A DNA stretch of 64,000 nt. Source: Arabidopsis thaliana. Lineage: Eukaryota > Streptophyta > Magnoliopsida > Brassicales > Brassicaceae. A program made the position numbers and the translations under genes. The notes under the pieces were generated by a model. The model was not told the DNA's origin. It searched no databases and was given only the letters and a program-made list of their open reading frames with translations. This document shows, one piece after another, positions 33,381-46,162 of this stretch. The stretch covers positions 62,001 to 126,000 of the forward strand of contig NC_003076.8 in NCBI RefSeq assembly GCF_000001735.4. The letters are read 5' to 3'. The number at the start of each line of letters is the position of its first letter. Positions within the stretch are counted from its first letter, which is position 1.

Positions 33381-35780
33381 GGCCTCTAAAGTAGAATACG
33401 GAGTTGGTTCACTGCGATGAACACTAAAAGTCAGCGAAAACTGAAGGGACAGAGATAAGTTAAGCCACTAGTGTGTCTCAGAGGCATTCTATCAAACACA
33501 TTAAGTGCACAACAAAAATATCTGCAAGGTAGAAAATTTCGAGATTAAATCGATATACAAGAAGAAGACCCGCCAAATTACCGTATAGTATACAGCAGCT
33601 AGGTATGTGAAGAAGAGTAGCACCAAAGTAGAAATTCAAGGTAGAGCCAAGTGAAGAAGACTGTGTGAGAGAACAAAAACCGATTCTTCTTATTTTTCTT
33701 TTGATCTGTGCCCTAACAATTTGGAAGATGACGAAATAGAGTTATTGGGCTTGAGACCAAGTTCTTTTGGGTCACATATTAGGCCCAAGTATTTATTAAT
33801 GGAATTTTCGAGACCAATAAGTAAAACATGTCCGTATCCAAATAAAACAAACATTCGGCCATGTAAATTCTGACGAACATTTAGTGTAATTATTGTATCG
33901 AAATTTTTATTAAAAATATAATTGATTTTTTGTCTTTTTACAAAAAAAGCAGTCGATTCCTAACACAATAATTACACATCCCAAGGGCATTGGGTTCGAA
34001 TCTTGTTAAGGAAAATCAAATCAACTGATTGATTTCATATATGGATTGTCACCTGTACGTTATGATTATAAACAGTCATTAAACCACTCTAATGGCAAAT
34101 ATTCTCCATTGAAAAACAAGAACTGGATTATCTTTTTCTGTTAATTTACAAAACGGAAAACAAAAAAATGATTATGAAATACAATAACCATTATAAAAAC
34201 TAGGTTAAATATTGTAAGGTTTGGAGTGAAACTGAGCATGCATAAAATCTTTGAAAGTAATAATGAAGAAATAGATTGCTTTCAATGAATTGATAAGGCA
34301 ACAATATGAATGGTCGGTCGATCTAATGTAATGGTCTCACTTCACAGTTCACACAACTATCTGTATATCCCTTAGACGTTTGTCTTGTCTCCCACCCACT
34401 TTTTTTTTTTTTTTTTTAAATCATAATCTTCTTCTCAAGATTTCCCTACTCATGGATCTCTTGTTTTGTTTTCATCCCTTAAATAATTTCCAAAAATGGT
34501 GACCACTATCAATGTGTAATTTCCCCACTAATGTACTGAATAATTGATAGAGAAAAAATCGCTAAACTATAGTACAAGTATGAAAAGCAAAACATTTTTA
34601 ATACGATCAAACTGTTATAATTTGTACTATATCTCAATAGTAAATATTAAATTCTAATAGAAATGAGTGAGTTTAAAATATTCATATCATATGCTACTCC
34701 CGATAATAAAGTAGTAAATTCCAAGTGAAACATAAAAAATAAAATCTAGTTGAATCGAAGAATCAAATTCAGAGGGATCAGAACTGGAAAGCTGCTGATT
34801 CAACAAGTCTCGGTCCATTTGAAAAGACCCAAAGGCATCAAAGTCCATTACTTATTCTGTGTTTGTTAAAACGCACTAAAAGCCCATTAATAAAGTATGT
34901 TCTTTTTCCTAATGTAATTATGCAAAAAAATGGTTCATACATAATACATTCGTAACCATGACGACACTGAATAAAAATGTTCTTTTTGTATCCAATTCAG
35001 TTTTTGACACTAAAAAGAACTACAATAGTATTCTCTTTGACGAATCAAAGACTGCAAAAGTCGTGAACAAATATTTAACAAAAATTTTATTATAAATTAG
35101 ACCAAGTGATGATGATAGGAAAGATGATTGTGGATTGTAGGACAATCCGACGGTGCAGAGATGGCGAGTGCACGGAGAATCAATGGATGCACGCGTAGAA
35201 GAACATTGGCGCGTAGGGTCAAGGGCTTGATGACGCGCGTGGGGGGTTTGCTTTAAACGCGTGAAGAAGGTTTAATTCCCACAAAATGGCTCGGCTCAAG
35301 GCTCAAGCCGACGGTATATTACACTGTCACTCTCACTCCCATCTCTTCCGTTTAACTGTTCTTTCTTTTCTTTTAGGGAATAAGAAAATCTTTATAAATG
35401 ATAAAATATGTTATCGAAAGAAAGAACAATGTGCACTGAGATATTTACCAACAAAACAAAACAATATAAATACACTAAAAACTCTAAGAAAAGTTACTTA
35501 TTATTAGCTATGTGTTTTGTGTATTAATGTATAATCAAAATATTATAATGCTAGAAAGTTTGGTATAGTGACCACTGTGAAGGTAACAAATAGTAATATA
35601 ATTTGTGTTCAAAATCAAAACTGGATACCCAAAATTTATGTGTGTCATCATAAGTTACAAATCAAAATGGTAAACCCACAAAAGAAAACACACTAAGTTT
35701 AATTAGAGAGGTCTAAATGATGTGGGAATCATAGAGAAGGCAGGTAAAAAGAAATGAAGAAAAAGCTTCCTGCTTTTATG
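33381..35780. other. Divergent promoter interval between the TRM7-like gene and LAX1
   Basis: No genes recognised. It holds site II motifs near the TRM7-like start, an 18-T tract at about 34400-34417, and a GC-rich CGCG-box cluster at 35190-35262 listed separately. A 73-codon frame at 35286-35507 follows the cluster but has no recognisable domain. Confidence 0.5.
35190..35262 (+). promoter_or_regulatory. CGCG-box cluster about 1 kb upstream of LAX1
   Basis: ACGCGT, GCGCGT, ACGCGCGT and ACGCGT occur within about 70 bp, in an otherwise AT-rich region. (A/C)CGCG(G/T/C) is the CAMTA calmodulin-binding factor site. Motifs are seen; regulation is inferred. Confidence 0.4.
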
Positions 35781-35797
35781 CTCTCTCTCTCTCTCTT
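35781..35797 (+). promoter_or_regulatory. CT (GA) repeat in the LAX1 leader region
   Basis: About eight CT units, with further CTC-rich sequence at 35935-35970. GA repeats of this kind bind BPC (GAGA-binding) factors in plants. The role here is inferred. Confidence 0.4.
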
Positions 35798-36227
35798 TCA
35801 TTGAACATGTATAATTATAACAAAGGCGGCCGCATTAAAAGTAAAAAACAGAACATTTTTTTAAGTAGACTTCGTTATTACAGTACTCTCCTACTCACTT
35901 GCCATTGTTATTACATAACCAGAGAGCTCTTCTTCACTCTTTTCCTCTCTCTCCCTCCCTCCCTCTTCCATTAAATCTTTGTGGTTCTCTTTTATTGTTT
36001 TGATACTGTGCTCTGCTTCGGAGAGTGTAGAAAGAGACAGAGCTAAAGTCTCTGTGTTTCTTCTCAGCAGGACTAAAAGGAAAAAAGGGTAAGAGCTTGG
36101 AGACAATTTTTCTTCCTTCATAAGATTCTCTCTTTTTAAACCATAAAAAATCAAAAGATTGTAACTTTTCAATTATTTGTTTGCTTTATATAATTATCTT
36201 TGTGTACCGTACAGAAATCGATTGCTA

Positions 36228-39200
36228 ATGTCGGGTGAGAAACAAGCGGAGGAGTCAATAGTAGTCTCCGGGGAGGATGAGGTGGCCGGTAGAAAAGTGG
36301 AAGATTCAGCGGCGGAGGAGGATATTGACGGCAACGGGGGCAATGGATTTAGTATGAAGAGCTTCCTCTGGCATGGCGGGTCCGCTTGGGACGCCTGGTT
36401 TAGCTGTGCATCAAATCAAGTAAGTACAATTTCGATAATGAATAATTCATCTAGTAGTAATATTTACTATAAGAAAACAAATGTTTCTTTATTATAATAA
36501 GACCAAATTACTCTTTTTTCGTCTGTCCTAAAGTTTTTTTTTAATATTCTTTCATAAAACATTCTTGAAATAAATAACAACTTAAGTTATAAAAACAAAA
36601 ATATATGGTTGCAGGTGGCACAAGTGCTGTTGACGCTGCCGTATTCGTTCTCGCAGTTGGGAATGTTATCAGGAATATTGCTTCAAATATTCTATGGGTT
36701 AATGGGATCTTGGACTGCTTATCTCATCAGTGTTCTTTACGTCGAGTATCGTGCCCGTATGGAGAAACAAGAAGCCAAATCCTTCAAAAACCACGTTATT
36801 CAAGTAAATTCTTCCTTATTTTAGTTTAGTGACATATTCGAATTTGATCTCACTTTTAGATTTACTAAATTGAATTGCATGTTTGTTTTGTTTTCTTAAC
36901 ACAAAAAAAATAAAATAAAAAAATGGGAAGTGGTTTGAAGTGCTTGATGGGCTGCTGGGTCCGTACTGGAAAGCAGCGGGGCTCGCATTTAATTGCACCT
37001 TCTTGTTATTCGGATCAGTCATCCAGCTCATTGCTTGTGCTAGGTACTTCTTCCTCTCTTTTTTATTACTTTTTACCAATCTTTTTAATAGTATATTGAT
37101 ATAGAGGGACAAATACATATATCTAAATGATACCATCAATTGATTCATGTGTGTGTTGTTGTTGGGATGATGCAGCAATATATATTACATAAACGATAGG
37201 TTAGACAAGAGGACATGGACTTATATATTTGGGGCTTGCTGTGCCACGACCGTTTTCATACCATCTTTCCACAATTACCGTATTTGGTCTTTCCTCGGCC
37301 TTGGCATGACCACCTACACCGCTTGGTACCTCACCATCGCCTCTTTTCTCCATGGTCAGGTATGTCCTCATCAAAATCAAATGATTTAAATGAAGAAAAA
37401 ACAATGTGACTTAAACCGGTTGTAACTTACTGGTTTGTAGGCGGAGGGTGTGACACATTCCGGTCCAACCAAGCTTGTGTTGTACTTTACCGGAGCCACC
37501 AACATCCTCTATACCTTCGGTGGACACGCTGTGACCGTGTAAGTATTTTTAATATTTCTCATGGATTTTCAATTAATTGTATAATCCACAACAATTGGAA
37601 AAGTGATGCATTCCTAACAAACTAATTATAGTTGGATATAAGTTATAATTTCTTCTCCATATACAGCATTTGTTGTGTTGCAATTTGCAAATATTAAAAA
37701 AAAAAATGAATTTTCCCTGAAGATTTATGTTTCCTTCTTCTTTTTTAAAGACTCATCTCTTTTAGCTTCTATATGTGCAGCTTTTGCCGGTTACTTTAGG
37801 TTCTGTCCTAAACGCACAAACAGACAAAATCATTATTACGGAATAAATAAAGACAAATTTACCAGAAAAATTCTATTTACCTTTTTAACACACACTATAG
37901 CTACTAGCTACTGAACTCAATTCCTAACATTCTTTTTATTTTAGTAAATTTTACTCACAAATATCTATCTCATCTTCGAGAGTACGACTACGTAACGTAA
38001 CCACAGTGGTCGGACCCGGACGGCCAATCTCTGGTCGGACCCATAAATCCACTGTAAAAGACTTTTATGCCATTTCCTTTTACATTTTATCTATAAAAAA
38101 AGTTATAAAATTTTCAGGGAAATAATGCATGCGATGTGGAAACCAAGGAAGTTTAAGAGCATCTACTTGATGGCAACTCTGTACGTCTTCACATTAACGC
38201 TTCCGTCAGCCTCCGCCGTCTACTGGGCTTTCGGCGACCAACTTCTCAACCACTCAAACGCTTTCTCTCTCCTCCCTAAAACGCGTTTCCGTGACACCGC
38301 CGTTATCCTCATGCTCATCCATCAGGTTCCTATCATCCTAACTCTCACTATGTTACATGTCTCACAATAATTACACTATGCCATTAATGATTGGTCCAAG
38401 TTACATGCTATTATTTATACGGTACCGGTCCATACTAAGAACATTATTCTCTTTCGCAATGAAATTCATACTCATAAGGAATCTTGTTATAGTTTATGAC
38501 ATGGATAAATACGTCTAACTAGTTAATTAACATTTTTCGCCGTATTAACATCTAGGGCGAATGATATATATGTATGAATACAAATGTTATCGGATTATAT
38601 ATTCTTTCTCAAAATTTTGTTTTGGATTTACAGTTTATAACGTTCGGGTTTGCGTGTACACCATTGTACTTCGTATGGGAAAAAGCGATCGGAATGCACC
38701 ACACAAAGAGCTTATGTCTAAGAGCGCTGGTGAGGCTACCGGTGGTGGTTCCGATATGGTTTTTGGCAATCATCTTTCCCTTTTTCGGGCCAATAAACTC
38801 GGCAGTTGGAGCCTTACTTGTTACCTTCACCGTCTATATCATCCCTGCCTTAGCCCACATGCTCACGTACCGCACCGCCTCTGCCCGCCGGGTACCTACA
38901 TTCTTCTCTCGCTCACATTACCATTCCTAAACTATACTAAAGATTTTATGAATTCAGTAGATGACATACATTTATTTCATTTAGATAGATAGTTTTGTAA
39001 AAAAAATTATTGGAGGAGAGAGATAAAGATATACATACGTTGGTCCATAGTATATAATGAGCTGGCTTATAATACTTTTGCATTTAATCACATATCAATG
39101 GGGTAGGTCCATAGTATATAATGTGTCCATTATTGTCACTTGACTAGTTTTATAAATGTCTATAACATATATTCTCGTCGATGATTAAAATAAGTAGATT

Positions 39201-39493
39201 AGTTCATGCAATGATATGATACGATGTATTGATTTGGCTTTTTTTCTTTAAACGTGATGGCGTGGCAGAACGCGGCGGAGAAACCACCGTTTTTTATCCC
39301 TAGCTGGGCTGGAGTTTACGTGATAAACGCTTTCATAGTGGTTTGGGTCCTAGTTCTCGGGTTCGGGTTTGGCGGATGGGCCAGTATGACCAACTTCATC
39401 AGGCAAATTGATACTTTTGGCCTCTTTGCCAAATGCTACCAATGCAAACCACCTCCAGCTCCGATCGCCGCCGGAGCTCACCACCGCCGTTAG
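36228..39493 (+). CDS. LAX1: Auxin influx carrier LIKE AUX1
   Basis: AUX1/LAX family (amino acid/auxin permease), a plasma-membrane proton/IAA symporter with about 11 membrane segments. Eight exons (36228-36419, 36615-36803, 36931-37043, 37176-37359, 37441-37538, 38118-38325, 38634-38891, 39269-39493) give 488 aa. The family-typical SFLWHGGSAWDAWFSCASNQVAQ start of the first helix, an acidic N-terminus and a Pro/His-rich cytoplasmic C-terminus are visible. The ATG at 36228 is chosen because in-frame sequence upstream lacks ATG. Gene order and sequence fit AT5G01240 (LAX1). Regulation may involve the upstream CGCG boxes and GA repeat. Confidence 0.95.
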
Positions 39494-40369
39494 TTAACGT
39501 AAGCGACGTGTGATAGTGTGATTGAACCCTTTTTTCTTTAATTCTGTATGAAAGAAAATATCTGTAATTCAGTGATTTAGTGAATCTATGCTATAAAATT
39601 TCGTTGAAGTCACGTACGTGATTAGGGAGCTGGTGCTGTTTTGTGTTGTCACGTGCCAGTCTTCAGTTTTATGACAGACTAATAGGTCTTCCTAACTGGT
39701 AGAAAACAACTGGGTGAGGACAAAATGGTTTTCATTTTTATCAATCAGCCAATCTGTCATATTTGACTCCGAGAGGACAATACAAACATTTTGTATAACC
39801 ATTTTAATCAATCCAACTTTCGAATTAATGTAAAACCTAGCAGGCTATATCGGCCCAATATAAGACCAGACCAAAATAGTGGGGTTGATATCTTATTGTG
39901 AAGGTTTCTTTGCTTCGTGTTTAATTTTATTGAGAATTTATTATTCTGTTTTTAAAATGAATTAAAGTATTAAATCTATATTACATAAAATCATGTTGAG
40001 CTTCGAATATCAAAATTTACAGATCAACTAAGAACAATATGCTTAATCGCAGTTTTCGACGTTTTTAAAATTTTAATATTTAAACTAATCTTTAAAAGTA
40101 ATAATGAAATTAAGATGGTTTTAGTTATTTTAACATTATTTTCTTAAGGTTCGGTGGTAAAAACTCAACGGCTAGTCAGATGGTTCGGGTAAGACTTTCC
40201 ATTTTTCTGTGACGTCTTTGGTTTTGCCACGTGTATTCTCAGTTGCTGTTAAACCCAACCAAAATTAGTGGGGCTTAATGTCTTATTGTGTACCTGAAGG
40301 TTTTGCTTCTTATTTACAACAAAGTTATCTACAGTGTGTGTGATTAATGGAACAAATTCAAACAATAGA
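39494..40369. other. Convergent 3' interval between LAX1 and the glycosyltransferase
   Basis: Contains a diverged direct repeat of about 50 bp (around 39870-39920 and 40258-40312) sharing CCAAAATAGTGGGG and TCTTATTGTG blocks. No gene seen. Confidence 0.5.
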
Positions 40370-41593
40370 CTATGATGATACAGAACTAATTTCACAGATT
40401 ATGCAATGCTCTGAAACCAGTTTCCACATGGCACTTCCTTGTTCAATTTCGTATTTCCTGCTAAACTTATTCCACAGATGCAAACCATAACCATTCCTCT
40501 GCATATGAAGAAGCTTGGTTTTGACCCATTTCGAATCTTTCTCTGTTTTAGGCACTTTGAACAACTTCTTAATCTCGAGCCAGTTTACCGAATAGAACAC
40601 AGATGGTCGCATGACGGTGAAGTTATAGCCACTTGATCCTTCTACAGCTCTAGCCACTCGTGAAACAAGGTATGGTCCGTTGTATCCCCATATGTTTCCG
40701 TTGAAAGTTTTAGCGAACTCTTCCATGAATTTGAGTAACAGAGGATGGTTCTTGTCGAATATTAGTACCGCGTTGTTTAGTCTTGTCCAATTCGTTGATG
40801 AAGGATCAAGTGTTTGTGCACCAATCACGTTTCTCAGACCTTTGAAGCTTTTTAGAACAATCATGTCTGTGTCTAAGTACACACCTCCATATTTGTACAA
40901 GTAAGCAAGCCTCATGAGATTTGAGAGATTCTGAGCTAAAGAAATCTTTCCGGGATCTCTTTTACCGCTCTTTATTTCGTCGAGCCACAACTCTCCCGCG
41001 GTTCCTTTGAGCAGAAAAGGCAAATCTGGTGTGACTGCAAGAACTTTGTAACCACGATCAATAAACGGCTTCAAAGTTGCATAACCTTGAGGAGAATCCA
41101 TGGTTGCGGATAAGATCATCAAGCAACCATACGGATGAGACTTAAAGACACTTTCAATAGCTAAAACCTCTCTATTGCCAAAGAAATCTGCTGGTGATAT
41201 CCATGTCATGACGAAGTTGACTTCGCATCCATCACCGACAAACTCATTTACCCTCTTTTGAAACTTGTCAGACAAGTTATCTCCACTGAAAACTTCGATA
41301 ACTTGGAGCTTCTCGTTTACTTGTGTCTGTTGTTTGAGCAGATCACTTCTTTCACCTTCTCTCTCAGAACTCAGAGGTAAGTGTGGAATCACTCTCTTGA
41401 TCTCTATCTTCACTCCTGAGAAATCTCTATGCGGTTGCATCGAGAAATTAGAAATTAGAGTAAACGTGGTAACCACGATCAGAGTTACAAAGCTGATAGC
41501 GAAGGCGGTGAAAAGTGATGATGATCCTGATTGGTTTAGTCGTCTGTTATCAATCACCACCGTGAATCTCTTTTCTATATCATGACGATCCAT
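40370..41593 (-). CDS. Alpha-1,4-glycosyltransferase family protein (Gb3/A4GALT-like)
   Basis: Type II Golgi membrane glycosyltransferase. 407 aa, intronless, starting at the ATG 41593-41591 (the frame extends three codons further but without ATG). One membrane anchor at about residues 28-48 follows a short basic cytoplasmic tail. A DXD nucleotide-sugar/metal site, DTD, lies at 241-243 in a LYKYGGVYLDTDMIV context typical of the Gly_transf_sug domain, followed by the alpha-1,4-GlcNAc/Gal transferase C-terminal domain. Fits AT5G01250. Donor and acceptor are unknown; animal homologues are alpha-1,4-galactosyl/GlcNAc transferases. Confidence 0.9.
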   Translation of the reverse strand: MDRHDIEKRFTVVIDNRRLNQSGSSSLFTAFAISFVTLIVVTTFTLISNFSMQPHRDFSGVKIEIKRVIPHLPLSSEREGERSDLLKQQTQVNEKLQVIEVFSGDNLSDKFQKRVNEFVGDGCEVNFVMTWISPADFFGNREVLAIESVFKSHPYGCLMILSATMDSPQGYATLKPFIDRGYKVLAVTPDLPFLLKGTAGELWLDEIKSGKRDPGKISLAQNLSNLMRLAYLYKYGGVYLDTDMIVLKSFKGLRNVIGAQTLDPSSTNWTRLNNAVLIFDKNHPLLLKFMEEFAKTFNGNIWGYNGPYLVSRVARAVEGSSGYNFTVMRPSVFYSVNWLEIKKLFKVPKTEKDSKWVKTKLLHMQRNGYGLHLWNKFSRKYEIEQGSAMWKLVSEHCIICEISSVSS

Positions 41594-43366
41594 AATAAAC
41601 ACAGAACTGAAATGTTCTGAAGTTGGAAACCAGAAAAGAAAAGGAGATTTAGATTGATAAGAAAGAAACCACTTTTGAGTTTCTCTGTGTCTGTTTTATT
41701 TCTTGTTTAACTTGTTTTGACCACGTTCTTGTCTTTGGGGGCTGTCTAGTTTTGAAAAGTTAAAGAACTCAGACATAGACATTTTTGACGTATTACCGAA
41801 ATAATTAATATTGATGAAACGAATAATGGGAAAATAAGTAATTTCAAATTTCTAACAACACATATATTTAAAGTTTTAAAAGGATTCTTTTTCATTCATC
41901 CTAAATGGAAATGTTCTAAATATATATTTTTTTGGTTTAATGTGAATCTAAATGTTCTAAACAGCTAATAATATTTTTGTTCTTTTCAATTATTTGGGGT
42001 TATCATCACATATTTTGTAGAATTCTCTAGTCATACCCTTAATAGTACTACACTAACCAAAAACTGTTTCATATGAAAACTTGTACATACTTTATTTGTC
42101 ATTCTTTATTACTAACATTTTCTATTATTGCCTTATTGGTCAACTTTTTGGCTAACACGGAACATAATAACTAAAGTTCGATGTGTATTCTTCTTACGAA
42201 AATACTGATTTATATCGTATTGATATTTCTGTTTGAACTCTTAATCAATGATAAGTGTTAATATATTGTTATTTGGTTGATGCAAAATGATATTTGGAAA
42301 AAGACGTGTGTGTATTAAAATCCAAATTATCAATGACTCATTGTATTTCAATCTCTAGGCTTTCTAGTTTCTAGCTTTGATAAGGTTCTTATTTTATTAT
42401 AATACTATTTAAACAATGTTAGTTGGATTTTAATATTATTTTGAATGAAAAACCCTGCTATTTTACGGTTGACTAATTAAGAAATATAAAATATTAAGAC
42501 ATTTGAACTATGCAATAACGACAAAAATATGTAAACTCGAATAGATAGAATTGGTTGGCTGGATTTTGGTTTAGCTCCAAATTCAGTTTTCACTATTAGA
42601 TCCTTAATGTTTACTATAGGTTAGAATAAGATGAATTGTGAATTAGTAAATGAATGTATAGAATATAATATATGTATTTTATTGGTTCTATAAGGCATGA
42701 TTAGGGTTATCTTTGTTTATCTTTATATTGGAAACTTGATTGGTCCATGCATAATCAGTTTCCTCCACACGACTTGTCAAAGCTATGTAAGCATTTTGAC
42801 CGTAACAACTGAAAGCACCTTATAGAATTAAATTATATATGTATCACATTACTTTAAATCTCATTACTGTAGATTGATAATATCAGCTCAACAACAACTA
42901 GAGAAATGCAACTTATGCAGCAGTATAAGTTTGTTGTATTGTTCCTCCGATCCTTCCAAGTTCCAAGCCTATTCATTGACATAGACAACGTTTCTAAAGC
43001 TAATGAAAGATTGCATATAAACTTTGTGTAAGATCCACCAAAGTCAAAATTAATGGCAATGGATCATAATTTGGCCCATGGGCTTTAAGTGAATTATATG
43101 GAATGATCTAATGACATTTATGCCCCTAAGGTTTTGACCGTCACGCAGAAACCAAGGAGTTAGTTCCAATCACGTGGGAAACAATCGCGTAAATCGGACG
43201 GTAGAAATTAAATGCGGGTGAGCACCGAGCTGTGAGTATAAGAGAATTCCAATGTTCAGACAATTGCCACGTGGACTTATGCTTTGCTTTCGTTTCCACA
43301 CAGTACATTGCTCCCTTCCCACTCACACAAACCAAAAACCAAAAACTCTTCTTCTTCTGATGAAAG
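41594..43366. other. Divergent promoter interval, 1.8 kb
   Basis: AT-rich, with no coding or repeat structure recognised. The final 200 bp are less AT-rich and contain CACGTG-related strings (CACGTGG at about 43173 and CCACGTGG at about 43268), possible G-boxes for the CBM20 gene. Confidence 0.5.
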
Positions 43367-45045
43367 ATGATTGGCATTGGAAGAACCCTAACTTCTTCTT
43401 CTCCATCTAAGATCATTCTCGAAGATCTTCCTCCTGGAATTTATCGCTATGGAACAGAGATATTCACTTCCGTTCCCAGGAAAACGTTCCATCACATCAA
43501 GTTTTTGCGTTTGGATTCTGCTCAGAGCAGCAGGATTCTTAAGCCGGTCCCGCTTCGTTCTTCGTCGATTAAGGATTCGCAGGTAATTAATCACACCTCT
43601 CTTTCTGTCTTTCACGTGTAATCGTTTCTCTGTAATTCCTATTTGCTCTGTTTACGACGAAGAATGAGATTCAGGTTTGTTCATACATTTTGATAGGTAA
43701 ACGTAGAAGATGAAGAAATCGAAGCTTCTAACAAAACAGTTCGTGTAAGGTTCCAGTTGCGGAAAGAATGTGTCTTTGGGGAACATTTTTTCATTGTTGG
43801 TGATGATCCTGTGTTCGGTGGCCTTTGGGATCCAGAAACTGCCTTACCACTGAACTGGTCTGATGGCAATGTTTGGACTGTAGATTTGGTATAAATGAGT
43901 GAATTTCTTTTTCTTTAAGAGTTTAAAATACTGAATGTGTTAGGTTTACCCTGATGTTGCTTTCTTTCTGCTCAGGATTTGCCTGTTGGAAGATTGGTTG
44001 AATTTAAGCTTTTATTGAAGGCACAGACAGGGGAGATTTTGTGGCAACCAGGTCCAAACCGGGCTCTTGAAACCTGGGAAACTAACAAAACTATCAGAAT
44101 ATGTGAAGACTGGGATAATGCTGATCTTCAAATGATGATTGAGGAAGATTTTGTGCCTTACACCAATATTTCGTCGATCGGTTCAGAAGATGAGGATGAA
44201 GTGCTTGGTAGTGTACAACAAAACTCTTCAGTAGTAGCTGTAGAGAATGCAGGATACGTGAGTGATGAGTCTGCCCAGAATTCGAGTTTCAGTATCCAAA
44301 GTGAGAAAACTATGGAACCTTCGAATGGAGCTTTGACTGCTCGGGAGGTGATCAAAGAAGCCATGTTTACTGAGGAAGAAAGTCCAGTTTTGGTTCCTGG
44401 ATTGATTCCTCTGTCTGACTTGGATAATGAACAAGTGGAAGTTATTAATGAAGGTAAAGCAGAAACGTTCCCGGAGGTAATAACCTGATCAGTTTTGAAG
44501 TTTTATGTTCCTGTTTTTCTATAAAAACCTTAAGAGCTGTTGTTATGCACACTGCTGCTGATGGTAATGAAATCTTTGCATGTGGATTATTGATGCTTTA
44601 AGACATCATGTTTGTGTGTAGAATAAGACTATGCTTGTCCACTGGTTCAATGTATATTGTTACCCCAGTTCATGATAAAAGTTTCCTTCACTATATTGAC
44701 TATTCTTGTCCACTGGTACAATGCATATCTAACTGTTAAATTATTTTCCAGCAATGTGATTTTCGGCTGCAAATGCCCTTCTTGTGCTATTTGCAGGTAG
44801 ATAAGAAGCAAGAACCCAAAGCAGAAAGAAACAAGAAAGCAAAAGTAAAAGCGATTTCATTATTCGAGAAATCGGAGCAAGAAGCAGTGAAAAGTGTAGA
44901 GCAGAGGCAATACAATGCAGTAGAGGAAGAGCAGCAGCGGCTAGAGACAGAGCCGCTTGGAACGCCGGATGTGCTTTTTGAGAATGATATCCAATGGGGA
45001 CGCAGAACACTTTACAAGCTTCTAAGCAACTTTAGACTTTTCTAA
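43367..45045 (+). CDS. CBM20 (starch-binding fold) protein
   Basis: 385 aa from four exons (43367-43582, 43697-43888, 43976-44476, 44797-45045). The N-terminal about 70 residues are Ser/Arg-rich and look like a plastid transit peptide. A CBM20 domain spans about residues 80-190, with VRFQLRKECVFGEHFFIVGDDP, GGLWDPETALPLNWSDGNVW and a WQPGPNR segment near its end. An acidic linker follows, then a Lys/Glu-rich, probably coiled-coil tail. CBM20 modules bind starch or malto-oligosaccharides; there is no catalytic domain, so a scaffold or regulatory role at starch is inferred. Fits AT5G01260. Confidence 0.88.
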
Positions 45046-46162
45046 ACTCGACTAAGTTTTGAGTGCATACATACATCGGCAAAAGAGCCTCAAGAGTCAA
45101 GAAGATGTTTCCGACAGATAGTCAAAAACTGCTCTTAAAAGGTAGGCTACCTTCTTCTTCTATGCTCATCTTTACGTTTTGTATCTATGAGAACTGGGAG
45201 TAGATTGAAACCAATGTTGTGTTGTCTTTGTATATATGTAATGATCAAATGGTTTTGGTAAAGAGAAAGATGAAGAAAGAATGGACTGTTAGTGTTAGCT
45301 GTTAAGTACATAGGACAGTATGTAGCATCTGGATCCTATTCTCCCATATAATTGTATTGTTGCTACATAATAATGATGATGATGATGATGATTATCTTAT
45401 GATTGAACTTACAATTCCAATGTCTTACATAATGATGATGATCATGATTAAACATATCAATAATTTAGTTGTACATTTTTTAATGGTTTATCAAGTTTGG
45501 ACCTTTGGTGCTGCTCTTGACGAAGGGCCAGGTAATTGCTGACGCCGTACGTTTAGGAGCACCTCGTTTTTTTCACCTTGTCATATATTTGTAAATCTCG
45601 ATGACCATATGCTTTTATTTTTATCCCAATATAATCGAAAAATCCCAAATGATATGCGATTTCTTGTTGTATGATTTACACACAACATGAGATGCAATAA
45701 TGTTAGTGGGCACTGGGCAGGAGGAAATGCGATAAAGTTAATAAAATTGTGACAAAAACGTAAGGTGATAAACTAAAGGGTTCTTAATCAAAAACTACAT
45801 AAATCCCTTCTAACTAATCCACATGCTGGTTTTTAAGAACCACAACAACAAAAAAAACTATCAACTTAGACTACAAATATACAATCACTATACACAAGAC
45901 AAAGCCTAATTGAGGTGGAGCCTTGGGTGCAAGGTTTCATACTCACTTTCTCAAAACTCTAGAAACCAAAACAGCAAGAGTCATGAGACTAGCTCCCTGA
46001 GGAATAGGCCATCTTTTCATCAAAAAGTCTCTTATTTGGGACACTTTGTTACCTTTTTTGATCTTTGCTTATTTTCTCACATTGGTAATGAATATATACC
46101 GTATGTCTTCTTCCCCACAATCACATCTCTCTTTCGACCTAAATTTTGCATTTCTGCAAAAC
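45046..46162. other. Convergent 3' interval with GAT microsatellite
   Basis: 3' flanks of the CBM20 gene and CPL2. An ATG/GAT trinucleotide repeat lies at about 45372-45392. No gene seen. Confidence 0.5.

Noticed and set aside
33985..34005. GGGTTCGAATCTT resembles a tRNA T-loop/B box; similar strings occur near 2081 and 12990.
   Set aside because: No cloverleaf could be built around any of them and no clear A box sits at the right spacing except weakly near 12950. They may be SINE relics, but the evidence is too thin to call.
36177..36227. Possible N-terminal extension of LAX1 upstream of the ATG at 36228.
   Set aside because: The extension has no ATG, and the family's N-terminus normally starts at the downstream Met.
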